Positions 16,487 through 26,099 are shown, numbered from the stretch's first letter. The stretch is DNA of 64,000 nucleotides from Rhodospirillales bacterium (GCA_027315365.1 DAHUYF010000021.1:1-64000); one strand, 5' to 3'. The notes: generated by a model not told the origin, from the sequence alone. A program made the numbers and translations.

Positions 16487-17683
16487 ATGACGTCGACCCC
16501 GAGCGAAGCCAGGACACCTCCTGCCGAAGCGCAGCTGCTGAGCTACGTGCACCACCTGTCCGACGCGCGCGCCGGACAGCGCGCGGTTCTCTTTCATCTG
16601 TCGCGGTTGCAGCGCCACAACCGACGCGATACGCACCTGCAGATAGCCGCCAACATGCTCGAGGACGTCGTACGGCGCTTCTCCGGGCGCCTCTTCGTTC
16701 TGGCCACCGGCGACATCGTGCTCATCTGCAAGAGCACGCGGCGCAAGACGCTCGATGGCGCCGCAGCGCTCATCCGCTATCTCTTTCACGACGATCCCTT
16801 GGCGCAGCATGACGATGCCGCCGGCGATTTCTGCTCGCTGTTCGATCTCGAGGCCGATTACGATCGCTTCCTCGCCGTCGTCCGCCGGCTCAAGGAGGCG
16901 CAGGAGCGGCGCCTCGCCGGTGAGGTGGTGCGCCGCGGGGACGCGCCGCCGCGCCCGCGCCGGCCGCTCGACCCCGAGCATCTCGCCGACGTGCTCGGCA
17001 TCATCAACCGCGCCGATCTTTCCAACGTGATGCGCCGGCAGGCGGTCTGGTCGCTGGTCCCCGGCGCGCGGCCGCAGCGGCTGTTCGAGGAGCTCTTCGT
17101 CTCAATCGAGGAGCTGGGTCAGGCGCTGGCGCCCGACTACCAACTCGGCAACGACCGCTGGCTGTTCCAGTACCTTACGCAGGCGCTCGACCGCCGCGTT
17201 CTGTCCCGGCTCGTCCGCGATTATCCCGGCCTCGCCGGCGGTCTCAGCCTCAACATCAACGTGGCCACGCTGCTGTCGCCGGAGTTCGCGGCCTTCGAGG
17301 ATTACTTGCCGGTCCGCGCCCGGGGTAAGATCGTGTTCGAGCTGCAGCTCGCCGACATCTGGTCGGATGTCGGTGCCTACCTCTTCGCCGGGAACCTGGC
17401 GAAGCAGCACGGCTATCGCCTGGCGCTTGACGGCGTGCGGCGCCGGGCGCTGCCGCTGATCGACGCCGGGCAGTTGGGCGTAGACTATCTCAAGCTGATC
17501 TGGGAGGACGGGCTGCTCGCGCTCGACACCGACGAGCAGCAGGAGTTCCGGCTCGCGCTCGAGGCGGTGCCGGCACGCGTCATCCTCATGCGCTGCGACC
17601 GCGCCGAGGCGCTGAGCTTCGGCCATGCGGCGGGGATATCGCTCTTCCAGGGCTGGTACCTGGACCGCCTCGCCCGCGACTGA
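16487..17683 (+). CDS. Degenerate GGDEF/EAL-like protein, copy A
   Basis: A 398-residue protein with no obvious enzyme motif. The C-terminal part (about 190-395) threads onto an EAL domain: LSLNINVATLLSPEF, IVFELQLAD, HGYRLALDG, VDYLKLIWED and GISLFQGWYLDR take the places of the EAL strands ending in lsvNlS, LEiTE, alDDFG, vDxLKID and QGyxfs. The EAL motif and most metal ligands are lost. The N-terminal part (about 15-135, ending RLFVLATGDIVLICKS) may be a decayed GGDEF-like fold. It is clearly homologous along its length to the protein at 22383. A catalytically dead c-di-GMP-sensing or scaffold role is inferred from its setting between two kinases. GTG 16484 is an alternative start. Confidence 0.85.
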   Translation: MTSTPSEARTPPAEAQLLSYVHHLSDARAGQRAVLFHLSRLQRHNRRDTHLQIAANMLEDVVRRFSGRLFVLATGDIVLICKSTRRKTLDGAAALIRYLFHDDPLAQHDDAAGDFCSLFDLEADYDRFLAVVRRLKEAQERRLAGEVVRRGDAPPRPRRPLDPEHLADVLGIINRADLSNVMRRQAVWSLVPGARPQRLFEELFVSIEELGQALAPDYQLGNDRWLFQYLTQALDRRVLSRLVRDYPGLAGGLSLNINVATLLSPEFAAFEDYLPVRARGKIVFELQLADIWSDVGAYLFAGNLAKQHGYRLALDGVRRRALPLIDAGQLGVDYLKLIWEDGLLALDTDEQQEFRLALEAVPARVILMRCDRAEALSFGHAAGISLFQGWYLDRLARD

Positions 17684-17689
17684 GCGGCG

Positions 17690-19150
17690 CTACGGCGCGG
17701 CGGCTGCGGTTGCGAGAAACGGGGGGGCGGTTCCGTCGACCGGTGCCGGCCGCGGTATGGCGGCGGCGATGGTGGCGGGAACCCTGACGGTGAAGCAGGA
17801 GCCGTCGCCCGGTTCGCTGTCGACGGTGATCTCGCCGCCCATCATGCGGCAGAGCTTCTGGCTCAGCGCTAGGCCGAGGCCGGTGCCGCCATAGCGGCTG
17901 GAGGTCGAGGCTTCCGCCTGTTTGAAATTTTGGAACAGCTTCGGCAGGTTTTCGCGGCTGATGCCGATACCGGTATCGCGCACCGCGATGCTGACCCATT
18001 CGCCGACCATGCCTTCCCGCGCCACTCGCAACGTGACGCGGCCCTCTTTGGTGAACTTGGCGGCGTTGCTGAGCAGGTTCAGCACGGCCTGGCGCAGCTT
18101 GGTCTGGTCGCCGATGACGATCCCGAGATCGGGTCCGCGCTCGACGAGGAACTCGTTGCCGTTATCCATCACCAGCGGGCGGCAGGTGGCGACGACATCG
18201 TCGATGAAGATGCTGAGGTCGAAGGGCTGTGCGGCAAGCTCCATCTTGCCGGCCTCGATCTTGGAGAGGTCGAGCACGTCGGTGACCAGAGACAGCAGGT
18301 GCTTGCCGGCGCTGTTGATACGCCGGAGATCGGCGACCTGCTGTTCCTTGCGGCCTTCGGCCTCGGCGTCCTCGAGCAGCATCTCGCTGTAGCCGATGAC
18401 CGCATTCAACGGCGTGCGCAACTCGTGGCTCATCTTGGCGAGGAATTCCGATTTCTGCCGGTTGGCGCTTTCCGCTTCTTCTTTGGCCTCGCGCAGCTTG
18501 ATCGCGGTGGCGCGATGGCTCTGAACCTCGCGCTCGATCTCGGATTGGGAAGCGACGACGCTGGCGTAATAGAGCGCCATCATCGACATGTAGACCGTGG
18601 CGGAAAGCACCGAAGTGATGCCGAGGCCCGACATCTTCTCGATCGGCACGCGCTCGGGGAAGCCGCCGGTCAAGGCGTAGACGGCATAGAATCCCAGCAC
18701 GTTGAGCGAGAACATCGCCAGCACGGCGTAGCGCAGCTTCGGGCGGTCGCCGAGATAGAAAAAAGCGAGCAGCAGCGCGTTCAGCAGCCATGGCAGGAAG
18801 GGCGAACTGACGCCGCCATACTGATAGGAGCCGAAGAGGGTGACGAAGGTCAGGTCCTCGACGGTGATGAAGGCCAGCAACCGCAGATGGCCGGTGAATT
18901 TGAGCGCGAAGGGCAGCGCCCAGAACGAGGTGATCAGGCCGACGATCACCCAGTAGGCGTAGCCGCGATGCGGATCGAGCGACCACAGGTAGACGCTGAT
19001 GCTTTGGCCGAGCGTCGGGCCGAAGAGATGGCTGAAGACGAAGATGCGCGCACGGCCGAGCGTTGCCGCATCCGTCCGGAGCGTGTCGGGAATGAACCAG
19101 TCGATTGGCCGGTAGCTAGGCGACAGCATCGCCAACAGGCGCTTCAGCAT
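17690..19150 (-). CDS. Membrane-bound histidine kinase (6-TM sensor, HisKA, HATPase)
   Basis: A 486-residue kinase, paralogue of the hybrid kinase at 10681 but ending after HATPase_c. About six membrane segments lie in residues 25-195, then [20 protein letters not shown] and HisKA with H242, the same residue number as in the paralogue, then DTGIGIS and [10 protein letters not shown]. Motifs DWFIP, RARIF, SH.FGP, LDPH and [13 protein letters not shown] are conserved in both sensor regions and may be ligand- or dimer-related. It converges on the EAL-like gene (gap of 6 bases). Lacking its own receiver, it probably phosphorylates a separate one in this island. Confidence 0.94.
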   Translation of the reverse strand: MLKRLLAMLSPSYRPIDWFIPDTLRTDAATLGRARIFVFSHLFGPTLGQSISVYLWSLDPHRGYAYWVIVGLITSFWALPFALKFTGHLRLLAFITVEDLTFVTLFGSYQYGGVSSPFLPWLLNALLLAFFYLGDRPKLRYAVLAMFSLNVLGFYAVYALTGGFPERVPIEKMSGLGITSVLSATVYMSMMALYYASVVASQSEIEREVQSHRATAIKLREAKEEAESANRQKSEFLAKMSHELRTPLNAVIGYSEMLLEDAEAEGRKEQQVADLRRINSAGKHLLSLVTDVLDLSKIEAGKMELAAQPFDLSIFIDDVVATCRPLVMDNGNEFLVERGPDLGIVIGDQTKLRQAVLNLLSNAAKFTKEGRVTLRVAREGMVGEWVSIAVRDTGIGISRENLPKLFQNFKQAEASTSSRYGGTGLGLALSQKLCRMMGGEITVDSEPGDGSCFTVRVPATIAAAIPRPAPVDGTAPPFLATAAAAP

Positions 19151-19193
19151 GGGGTCCCCAGCCGGACGTTTCGCGGCCGGCGGAGGATATCGC

Positions 19194-20441
19194 CTAAAGG
19201 GTTAATGGTTGTTTTACATTTGGCGTCCGGCTTGCCGTCGGAGCGGCGGGCGCGGTCTCCGGCATGGCGAGCAGGAAGGTGAGGAGCGCCGCGCCGGCGA
19301 TCGCTGCCAGAGCGAGGAAAGCGGCGGAATAGCCGGCGCGGACGACGACGATCCCCGCGGCGGCGCTGCTCAGCGCCGCGCCGAGCCCCTGCATGGTGGC
19401 GACGACCCCCTGGCTGGCGTTATAGTGCCCGGTGCCGCGCGTCAGGTCGGCCAGGATCAGCGGACCGAGCGCGCCGACGAGGCCGGCGCCGACGCCGTCG
19501 AGAAGCTGTACCGCGAGCAGCCATTCCGTCCGGCTTGACAGGGTGAACAGCACGCCGCGCAGCGGCAGGACGGCAAGGGCGAGGAGGAACAGCGGCTTGC
19601 GGCCCCAGCTGTCGGCCCTGGCGCCGACCAGCATCGCCATCGGCAGCATCACCGCCTGCGCGGCGATGATGCAACCCGACATCAGCGCCGTCTCCTCGCC
19701 GCGATGGGCGAGCGCGAGCTTCTGCCCGACCAGAGGCAGCATCGCCGCGTTGGCGAAATGGAAGAGCGCGACGCAGCCGGCGAAGATCAGCAGCGGCCGG
19801 TGTTCGAGCAGCACGCGCCAGCGCGCCGGCGGCTCGTTCCCGGCGTCCTCGCCATCCATGCCGCGCGCGCGGCGGTGATCGATCGCCCGGCCGGGAATAG
19901 CCAGCACGGCGGCAGCGGCAAGGGCGGCGAAGATCGGCACCAGGGCGAACACCGCGCGCTGGCCGAGCCACCAACCGATGCCGCCGGCGATAACCGCGAC
20001 CGCGAGGTTCCCGGCATGGTCGAAGGCGGCATTGCGCCCGAGACGCCGGGCCAATGCCGCACGGCCGAAAATCCCCAGCGTGATCGCCGCCACCGTCGGC
20101 GCGAGGGCGGCGCCGGCCACGGCCAAGAGCAGATTGGCGGCGATCACGATGGCGAGGCGGGGCAGGAGGGCGACGGCGACCGCGCTCGCCGCCAGCAGCG
20201 CCAGCGCCGCGAGGATCAACCCGCGCTTGGCCTGCAAGGCGTCGATGAGCGCGCCCATCGGGGTCTGTACGGCAAGCCCGGCGATGCCGCCGAGCGTCGC
20301 CACCAGCCCGATCTGGGCCTGATTCCAATGCTCCCGCGTCAGCAGGAAGATGCCGAGATAAGGGCCGAGCGCGCCCGCGACATCGGCGAGCAGGAAGTTG
20401 AGCGCGTCGAGCGCATAGCCGAGGCGTGGCTGGAGCGGCAT
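19194..20441 (-). CDS. MFS transporter
   Basis: A 415-residue protein with about twelve hydrophobic segments in two halves and a charged central loop (about 195-215, [15 protein letters not shown]). [14 protein letters not shown] (after TM2) and [13 protein letters not shown] (after TM8) are the duplicated loop motifs of the major facilitator superfamily. Substrate unknown; the general look is of the drug/metabolite exporter groups. It ends 43 bases before the kinase at 17690, same strand. GGTTAA at 19200-19205 falls within its last codons. Confidence 0.9.
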   Translation of the reverse strand: MPLQPRLGYALDALNFLLADVAGALGPYLGIFLLTREHWNQAQIGLVATLGGIAGLAVQTPMGALIDALQAKRGLILAALALLAASAVAVALLPRLAIVIAANLLLAVAGAALAPTVAAITLGIFGRAALARRLGRNAAFDHAGNLAVAVIAGGIGWWLGQRAVFALVPIFAALAAAAVLAIPGRAIDHRRARGMDGEDAGNEPPARWRVLLEHRPLLIFAGCVALFHFANAAMLPLVGQKLALAHRGEETALMSGCIIAAQAVMLPMAMLVGARADSWGRKPLFLLALAVLPLRGVLFTLSSRTEWLLAVQLLDGVGAGLVGALGPLILADLTRGTGHYNASQGVVATMQGLGAALSSAAAGIVVVRAGYSAAFLALAAIAGAALLTFLLAMPETAPAAPTASRTPNVKQPLTL

Positions 20442-20501
20442 GCAGGGGGCAAACGGCGCGACTCCGATTTCGTACCGAACGCCGCCGGGGGGCCGAGGAC
20501 C

Positions 20502-21023
20502 TCAGCGCGGCGGCTGTACCGCCGCCGGCGTCACCGCCAGGGTCAGCATCGGCGCGCCGCCGATCGCATAGGTAAGGCATTCCCGCAGGTTCTGGAAGCC
20601 GAGCCGGCGATAGAACTTCCGCGCGGGATTGCTGTCGAGCACGTTGAGCTGGATCAGCGGGGCGCCGCGCTCCACCGCCGCCGCGGCGACCGCGGCCACC
20701 AGCGCGTGGCCGGCGCCGAGCTTGCGCCGGGCGGGATCGACGTACAGGTCCTGGAGACAGAGGACGATGCCGCCCAGCGCGGTCATGTAGATTTCGCTGT
20801 AGGTCGCCATCCCGATCGCGGCGCCCGCCTGCTCCGCGAGAAAGCTGCGAAACCGCGCATCGGGACCGAACCCGTCGCGCAGCCAGTCATGTTCGGTGGC
20901 GACCAGCACGGCCTCGTTGCCCTCCGACCGCGCCAGTTCGAGCTTCATGCGGAACAGCGCCGGCACGTCGCCGGGCCTTGCCGGTCGGACGTGCAGCATC
21001 GGTGGCGAAGTGCTCCCCTCCAT
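20502..21023 (-). CDS. GNAT-family N-acetyltransferase
   Basis: A 173-residue acetyltransferase. The fold is recognisable from HVRPARPGDVPALFRMKLEL at the N terminus, the strand LQDLYVDPARRKLGAGHALVAAV (acetyl-CoA pyrophosphate loop, R/K-x-x-G-x-G/A variant RKLGAG at about 118-123) and ARKFYRRLGFQ near the end. Acceptor unknown. ATG 21023 or the ATG eight codons in (20999) may be the start; the latter matches family length better. Lies between the CoA transferase and MFS genes on the same strand. Confidence 0.88.
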   Translation of the reverse strand: MEGSTSPPMLHVRPARPGDVPALFRMKLELARSEGNEAVLVATEHDWLRDGFGPDARFRSFLAEQAGAAIGMATYSEIYMTALGGIVLCLQDLYVDPARRKLGAGHALVAAVAAAAVERGAPLIQLNVLDSNPARKFYRRLGFQNLRECLTYAIGGAPMLTLAVTPAAVQPPR

Positions 21024-21068
21024 GGCGCCGACGATAGCCGAACATGGTTACCGCGGGGTAAACCTGCG

Positions 21069-22253
21069 CTAGATGATCCCCTTGCGGCGGAGCGCGGCGA
21101 TCGCCTGTGGGGCATAGCCGAGTTCGGCCATGACGGCGTCGGTGTGCTCGCCCAGCATCGGCGCGCGGTGGCGGATGCCGCCGGGGGTCGCCGAGAGCCA
21201 GACCGGCGCCTTGGCCACCGGCGCCGCGCGGCGCAGCCCGGGATAGTCGAGCGGCTCGAAGAAGCCCATGGCGCGCACCTGCGGATCCTCCAGCACCTCC
21301 TGCGGCGTCAGCACTTTGGCGGCCGGGATTTTCTCACGGCCGAGTATGTCGAGCGCTTCGGCGGTGTCGCGCCCGCCGCACCAGCGCTGCATGCGCTCGC
21401 TGATCATGCCGCCATGTCCGCCCCGCGCGAGATCGTCCTTGAAGCGGGGGTCGTCGAGCCAGTGCGGCTCGCTCATGAGCCGGGCCCAGCGGCGAAAGAG
21501 CGGCTCGCCCACCACCTGGCAGATGATCCAGCCGTCGCGCGTGCGGAAGAGGTCGACCGGCGCGGCGGTCTGGCCGCGATTGCCGGTGGGAACGCGGTTA
21601 GCCTCGATCACCGCCTGCTCGATCAGCATGGCGTTGGTGAAGGTGACGGCGGTAGCCAGCAGCGCGCCCTCGACCTTCTGCCCCTTGCCTGTCTCGCGCC
21701 GCGCCATCAGCGCCGCCAGCGTGCCGAAGGCGCAGTGCAGCGCCGTGCCGAAATCGACCCAGGGCACCCAGGCGCGGTAGGGCTGGTCGGGCTCGCCGGT
21801 CATATAGACCGCGCCCGACATCGCTTGGCCGACGCCGTCGAAGCCCACCCGCTCGGCATAGGGGCCGCCATCGCCATAGGCGGAGCTGGTGGTCAGGATG
21901 ACATCGGGCTTTACCGCCGCCAGGCTGTCGTAATCGAGCCGCATCGCCTTGAGCGTCGGCGGCGGCAGGTTCGCCACCACGACATCGGCGGTGCCTACCA
22001 GGCGGCGCACGATCTCCTGCCCTTCCGGCGTCATGGGATCGAGCGTCATCGACCGCTTGTTGCGGTTCATCTGCAGAAAAAGCGCCCCTACCCCGTCGGC
22101 GCCCACCGGGCTGACGAAGCGATCCTCGCTGCCCTCGCGTTTCTCGATGCGGATGACCTCGGCGCCGTGCTCGGCCAGCAGCGCAGCGCAATAGGGGCCG
22201 GCGATGTACCGGCCGAAATCCAGCACGCGAATGCCGGACAAAACACCCGTCAT
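21069..22253 (-). CDS. CaiB/BaiF family CoA transferase
   Basis: A 394-residue class III CoA transferase. RVLDFGRYIAGPYCAALLAEHGAEVI opens the Rossmann-like part; QMNRNKRSMTLD and the catalytic aspartate D167 (WVPWVDFGTALH) are in place, with GKGQKVEGALL following. These enzymes move CoA between carboxylates without a covalent anhydride on free CoA. Acceptor and donor are not evident; no dedicated catabolic partner is adjacent. It is divergent from the degenerate EAL-like gene at 22383. Confidence 0.94.
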   Translation of the reverse strand: MTGVLSGIRVLDFGRYIAGPYCAALLAEHGAEVIRIEKREGSEDRFVSPVGADGVGALFLQMNRNKRSMTLDPMTPEGQEIVRRLVGTADVVVANLPPPTLKAMRLDYDSLAAVKPDVILTTSSAYGDGGPYAERVGFDGVGQAMSGAVYMTGEPDQPYRAWVPWVDFGTALHCAFGTLAALMARRETGKGQKVEGALLATAVTFTNAMLIEQAVIEANRVPTGNRGQTAAPVDLFRTRDGWIICQVVGEPLFRRWARLMSEPHWLDDPRFKDDLARGGHGGMISERMQRWCGGRDTAEALDILGREKIPAAKVLTPQEVLEDPQVRAMGFFEPLDYPGLRRAAPVAKAPVWLSATPGGIRHRAPMLGEHTDAVMAELGYAPQAIAALRRKGII

Positions 22254-22304
22254 GCTAGGATTTCCTCAAGCCAATTCTTTTGCGGGGCAAACGTCGCATC
22301 ATCG

Positions 22305-22321
22305 TTAGCCAAACCTTAACC
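22305..22321 (+). promoter_or_regulatory. CtrA-box-like TTAG-N7-TTAACC
   Basis: TTAG (22305-22308), seven bases, then TTAACC (22316-22321) matches the full CtrA consensus TTAA-N7-TTAAC with one mismatch. It lies 62 bases before the chosen start of the EAL-like gene copy B and in the gap shared with the divergent CoA transferase. Binding is inferred. Confidence 0.4.
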
Positions 22322-22382
22322 GCGCCGATGTCATTTTGCGATGCACTTCGGCGGCGCAGCCGGAGGCGGAGAGAGGCGGCAT

Positions 22383-23675
22383 ATGGCGGGCGGTCGCTCG
22401 GGCGCGGCAGGGTCGAGAGGAGCGGCGGCGCCCTTCGGGGTGAAGTCGGCCTCGGCCACGCCGCTGCGGTCGTCGGTCGTCAGCGAGGATACCCTCCAGA
22501 GCTACCTCGAGCAGGTCGCCGGCGGGCGGGCGGGCTATCGCGCCGTCATCTTCCGCCTGTCGCGGCTGGACCGCTCGCATCGCCGCGACAAGCACATGCA
22601 GATCGTCGGCAACATGCTGCAGGAAGTGACGCAGCAATACCCCGGCCGCCTCTTCGCGCTGCAAAACGGCGATGTGGTGATGGTCTGCAAGGGCATCACG
22701 CGCAAGGCGATCGACGAACAGACCGAGCTGCTGCGCTATCTCTTCAACGACGATCCAGCGGCGCGCGAAGGCGCGGAAGGGGCGGATTTCTGCGCCACCT
22801 TCGACCTCGAGCGGTATCAGCCGCAATTCCTCGCCGCGCTCGAGGACATCCGCGAGGCCGAGGTGAAGCGGCGCGCCGAGCAGGCGCGGCCGGTGCGGAT
22901 CGCGGCCGCCGGCGAGACCGGCGTGCTCGATTCCAACCGGGCCAGCGAACTCATCGAAGCCGTGAGCCGCATCGATCTCTCGACCATGGGCCGGCGGCAG
23001 ACGGTTTGGGAGATGGCGCCGGGCAAGCCGGCGCAGCCGCGCTTCGACGAGTTCTTCTTCTCGATAGAGCGGCTGCGCCAGGCGATCGGCGAGAATTTCG
23101 ACCTGGCCAAAGACCGGCAGCTCTTCCTCTATCTCATGCGTTGGCTCGACCGCTACATGCTGACGACCTTGGTGCGCGACCATGCCAATTTCGCGCGGCC
23201 GCTCAGCGTCAACATCGGCATGTCCACGCTGCTGTCGCAGGACTTCGCCACGTTCGACGAGCAGCGTCCCACCGACTGGCGCGACCGCATCATCCTGGAG
23301 GTGCAGTTCTCCGACCTCCTGTCCAACCTGCCGGCGTTCCTCACCGCCTCCGAGGGACTGAAGCGGCGGGGCTATAAGCGCTGCGTCGACGGCGTCATCC
23401 ATCAGGCGCTGCCTCTCGTCAATTTCCGCCGCCTCGACGCCGACTACGTCAAGGTGATCTGGGACGATGCGTTGCTGCAGCTTGACGAGGTCAGCCTGCG
23501 CGACCTGTGCGAGGCGGTCGCCGCCTGCGGCAAGGGACGCATCATCATGGCGCGCTGCGGCCGGCGCGAGGCGATCAGGGTCGGCCAGGCGATGGGCATT
23601 CAGCTTTTCCAAGGCTGGCAGGTCGACCAGGCCAACCAGACGGCGGTGCCCGTCGGCGGCGCCGGCCCCGCTTGA
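22383..23675 (+). CDS. Degenerate GGDEF/EAL-like protein, copy B
   Basis: A 430-residue paralogue of the protein at 16487. ATG 22383 has GAGAGG six bases before it; ATG 22341 in frame would add 14 residues. Conserved with copy A: AVIFRLSRLDRSHRRDKHMQ, RLFALQNGDVVMVCKG, RYLFNDDP, an acidic/basic linker, VNIGMSTLLSQDF, IILEVQFSD, RCVDGV, ADYVKVIWDD and GIQLFQGWQVDQ. As in copy A the EAL motif and the paired aspartates of DDFG are missing (single D in VDG), so phosphodiesterase activity is unlikely. Cyclic-nucleotide binding or protein contact is a guess from fold. The two copies lie about 5 kb apart in the same signalling island. Confidence 0.85.
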   Translation: MAGGRSGAAGSRGAAAPFGVKSASATPLRSSVVSEDTLQSYLEQVAGGRAGYRAVIFRLSRLDRSHRRDKHMQIVGNMLQEVTQQYPGRLFALQNGDVVMVCKGITRKAIDEQTELLRYLFNDDPAAREGAEGADFCATFDLERYQPQFLAALEDIREAEVKRRAEQARPVRIAAAGETGVLDSNRASELIEAVSRIDLSTMGRRQTVWEMAPGKPAQPRFDEFFFSIERLRQAIGENFDLAKDRQLFLYLMRWLDRYMLTTLVRDHANFARPLSVNIGMSTLLSQDFATFDEQRPTDWRDRIILEVQFSDLLSNLPAFLTASEGLKRRGYKRCVDGVIHQALPLVNFRRLDADYVKVIWDDALLQLDEVSLRDLCEAVAACGKGRIIMARCGRREAIRVGQAMGIQLFQGWQVDQANQTAVPVGGAGPA

Positions 23676-23755
23676 AATCCGCCGCGCGGCGCGGCATGTC
23701 TCCCGAGGGGCCTGTCCAGACCGGCTCCTAAGCCGGCAACAGGGAGTGCGAGCCC

Positions 23756-26092
23756 GTGAAATTCGGCATCGGCCAGCCGCTGCGGCGGTACGAGGACCTG
23801 CGGCTGCTTACCGGCAAGGGCCGCTATACCGACGACATCGCGGTGCCCGGCATGGCATTTGCCGCCGTGCTGCGCTCGCCGGTCGCTCATGCGACGATGG
23901 CCCGGCTCGACGCCGGCGCGGCGCGGCGCATGCCGGGCGTGCTGCTGGTGCTGACCGGGGCCGAGGTTGCCGCCGACGGGCTCGGCGACCTTCCCTGCGT
24001 CCATCCACTGACCAGCCGCGACGGCAAGCCGCGGCACGACACGCCGCGCCCGCTGCTGGCGATCGGCAAGGTGCGCCATGTCGGCCAGCCTGTCGCCTTC
24101 ATCGTCGCCGAAACCCTGCATCAGGCGCGCGACGCCGCCGAGGCGATCGAGGTCGAGTATGACGAGCTGCCGGCGGTGGTGGACTCGCGCGCCGCGCTCG
24201 CTCCGGGCGCGCCGCAGCTGTTCGAGCACATCGCCGGCAATCTCGTCTTCGACTGGGACAACGACGTGACCGATGCGACGGCGACCGACGCCGCCTTCGC
24301 CCGCGCCAAGCGCGTGACGACGCTGGAGATCGTCAACAATCGCGTCGTCGCCAATTCGATGGAGCCGCGCAACGCGCTCGCCGAGTACGAGCCCGCCAGC
24401 GACCGCTCGACGCTCTACACGACCACGCAGGGCCCGCATCTCGTGCGCGATCCGATCGCCGAGGCGATCCTCAAGATCGGCAAGGACAAGCTGCGGGTGA
24501 TTACGCCCAATGTCGGCGGCGGCTTCGGCATGAAGGCGTTCGTCTATCCCGAGCAGGCGCTGGCGGTCTGGGCGAGCCGGAAGCTGCGGCGCCCGGTGAA
24601 ATGGCAGGCCGACCGGTCCGAGGGCTTCCTGTCCGACAATCAGGGCCGCGATCAGATCACGCGCGCCGAACTCGCCATGGACCAAGCCGGGCGGTTCCTG
24701 GGCTTGCGCGTGACCACGCTGGCCAATCTCGGCGCCTATCTCTCGCCGCTCGGTCCCTTCATCCCGACGCGTTCCTCGGATCTCGTCTCCGGCCTCTACA
24801 CCACCCCGGCGATCCACATCAATGTGAAGGGGGTCTGCACCAACACCGTGCCGGTCTGCGCCTATCGCGGCGCCGGCCGGCCGGAGGCGGCCTACCTGAT
24901 GGAACGCCTGGTCGACGCTGCGGCGCGCGACATGGGCATGACGCCGGACGCGATCCGCCGCGTCAACTTCATCCCGGCCTCCGCCATGCCCTACACCTCG
25001 GCGACGCGGCTGGTCTTCGATTCCGGCGAGTTCGAGCAGGTGATGGACCTCGCCCTGAAGGCGGCGGACTGGGCCGGCTTCGCGCCGCGCCGCGCCCGAT
25101 CGGAACGCGCGGGCAAGCTGCGCGGCATCGGCATGGCGACCTACACCGAGCGCTGCGGCGGCGGCTTCCCCGAGACCGCGTCGATCGAGTTCAAGGACGG
25201 GCATATCGAGCTCGTCATGGGCAACATCGAATACGGCACCGGCCTGATCACCGCCTACAAGCAGGTGGTGGCCGACCGGCTGGGGGTCGATCCCGACCGG
25301 ATCGAGGTGATCATGGGCGATACCGACCGCACGCCCCCCGGGCTTACCGGCGGCTCGCGCGCGCTGCCGGTGGCGGGCTCGGCGCTCTACGAGGCCTCGG
25401 CCGAGGTGATCGAGAAGGGCCGGGCGCTCGCCGCGCATCTGCTGGAGGCGGCGCCGGCCGATGTGCAGTTCGAGGATGCGACCTTCCTCGTCCCCGGCAC
25501 CGACCTCAAGCTCGATCTCTTCGATCTGGCGCAGGCGTCGCGCGATCCCGCGAAGCTGCCGGCCGGCATGCGGCCCGGGCTCGACATCACCAAGCACCGC
25601 GTACCGCCGGCGGCGACATTTCCCAATGGCTGCCACATCGTCGAGATCGAGATCGATCCCGATACCGGCGTGGTGACCATCGATCGCTACACCATCGTCG
25701 ACGATTTCGGCCGCACCATCAATCCGATCATGCTGGAGGGCCAAGTCCATGGCGGCGTGGCGCAGGGCATCGGCCAGGCGCTGATCGAGCACACGGTCTA
25801 CGATGCGGCGAGCGGCCAGCTGGTCACGGGCTCGTTCATGGACTACGCCATGCCGCGCGCGGACGATCTCCCGTCCTTCTCCTTCGCCACGCACAACGTG
25901 CCGTGCAAGGCCAATCCGCTCGGCGTCAAGGGCGCCGGCGAGGCCGGCGCCATCGGCGCGCCGCCGGCGGTGATCAACGCCATCGTCGACGCACTCCATG
26001 CCAAGACCGGGCTGCGGCACATCGACATGCCGGCTACGCCGCACCGGGTATGGGAAGCGTTGCAGCAGCGACCGCCGGCGGGCGGGAACTGA
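23756..26092 (+). CDS. Xanthine dehydrogenase family, molybdopterin-binding large subunit (CoxL-like), orphan copy 2
   Basis: A 778-residue Mo-hydroxylase large subunit with a GTG start after AGGGAG. Hammerhead domain about 10-140 (LLTGKGRYTDDIAVPG); cofactor motifs VGGGFGMKAF, VCAYRGAGRPEAAYLMER and, near the end, GAGEAGAIGAPPAV with the catalytic-type glutamate. A cysteine directly precedes AYRGAGR, unlike copies 1 and 3. No FAD or 2Fe-2S subunit gene is adjacent. The following small gene starts 7 bases on and is probably co-transcribed. Confidence 0.93.
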   Translation: MKFGIGQPLRRYEDLRLLTGKGRYTDDIAVPGMAFAAVLRSPVAHATMARLDAGAARRMPGVLLVLTGAEVAADGLGDLPCVHPLTSRDGKPRHDTPRPLLAIGKVRHVGQPVAFIVAETLHQARDAAEAIEVEYDELPAVVDSRAALAPGAPQLFEHIAGNLVFDWDNDVTDATATDAAFARAKRVTTLEIVNNRVVANSMEPRNALAEYEPASDRSTLYTTTQGPHLVRDPIAEAILKIGKDKLRVITPNVGGGFGMKAFVYPEQALAVWASRKLRRPVKWQADRSEGFLSDNQGRDQITRAELAMDQAGRFLGLRVTTLANLGAYLSPLGPFIPTRSSDLVSGLYTTPAIHINVKGVCTNTVPVCAYRGAGRPEAAYLMERLVDAAARDMGMTPDAIRRVNFIPASAMPYTSATRLVFDSGEFEQVMDLALKAADWAGFAPRRARSERAGKLRGIGMATYTERCGGGFPETASIEFKDGHIELVMGNIEYGTGLITAYKQVVADRLGVDPDRIEVIMGDTDRTPPGLTGGSRALPVAGSALYEASAEVIEKGRALAAHLLEAAPADVQFEDATFLVPGTDLKLDLFDLAQASRDPAKLPAGMRPGLDITKHRVPPAATFPNGCHIVEIEIDPDTGVVTIDRYTIVDDFGRTINPIMLEGQVHGGVAQGIGQALIEHTVYDAASGQLVTGSFMDYAMPRADDLPSFSFATHNVPCKANPLGVKGAGEAGAIGAPPAVINAIVDALHAKTGLRHIDMPATPHRVWEALQQRPPAGGN

Positions 26093-26099
26093 CCGGGCG

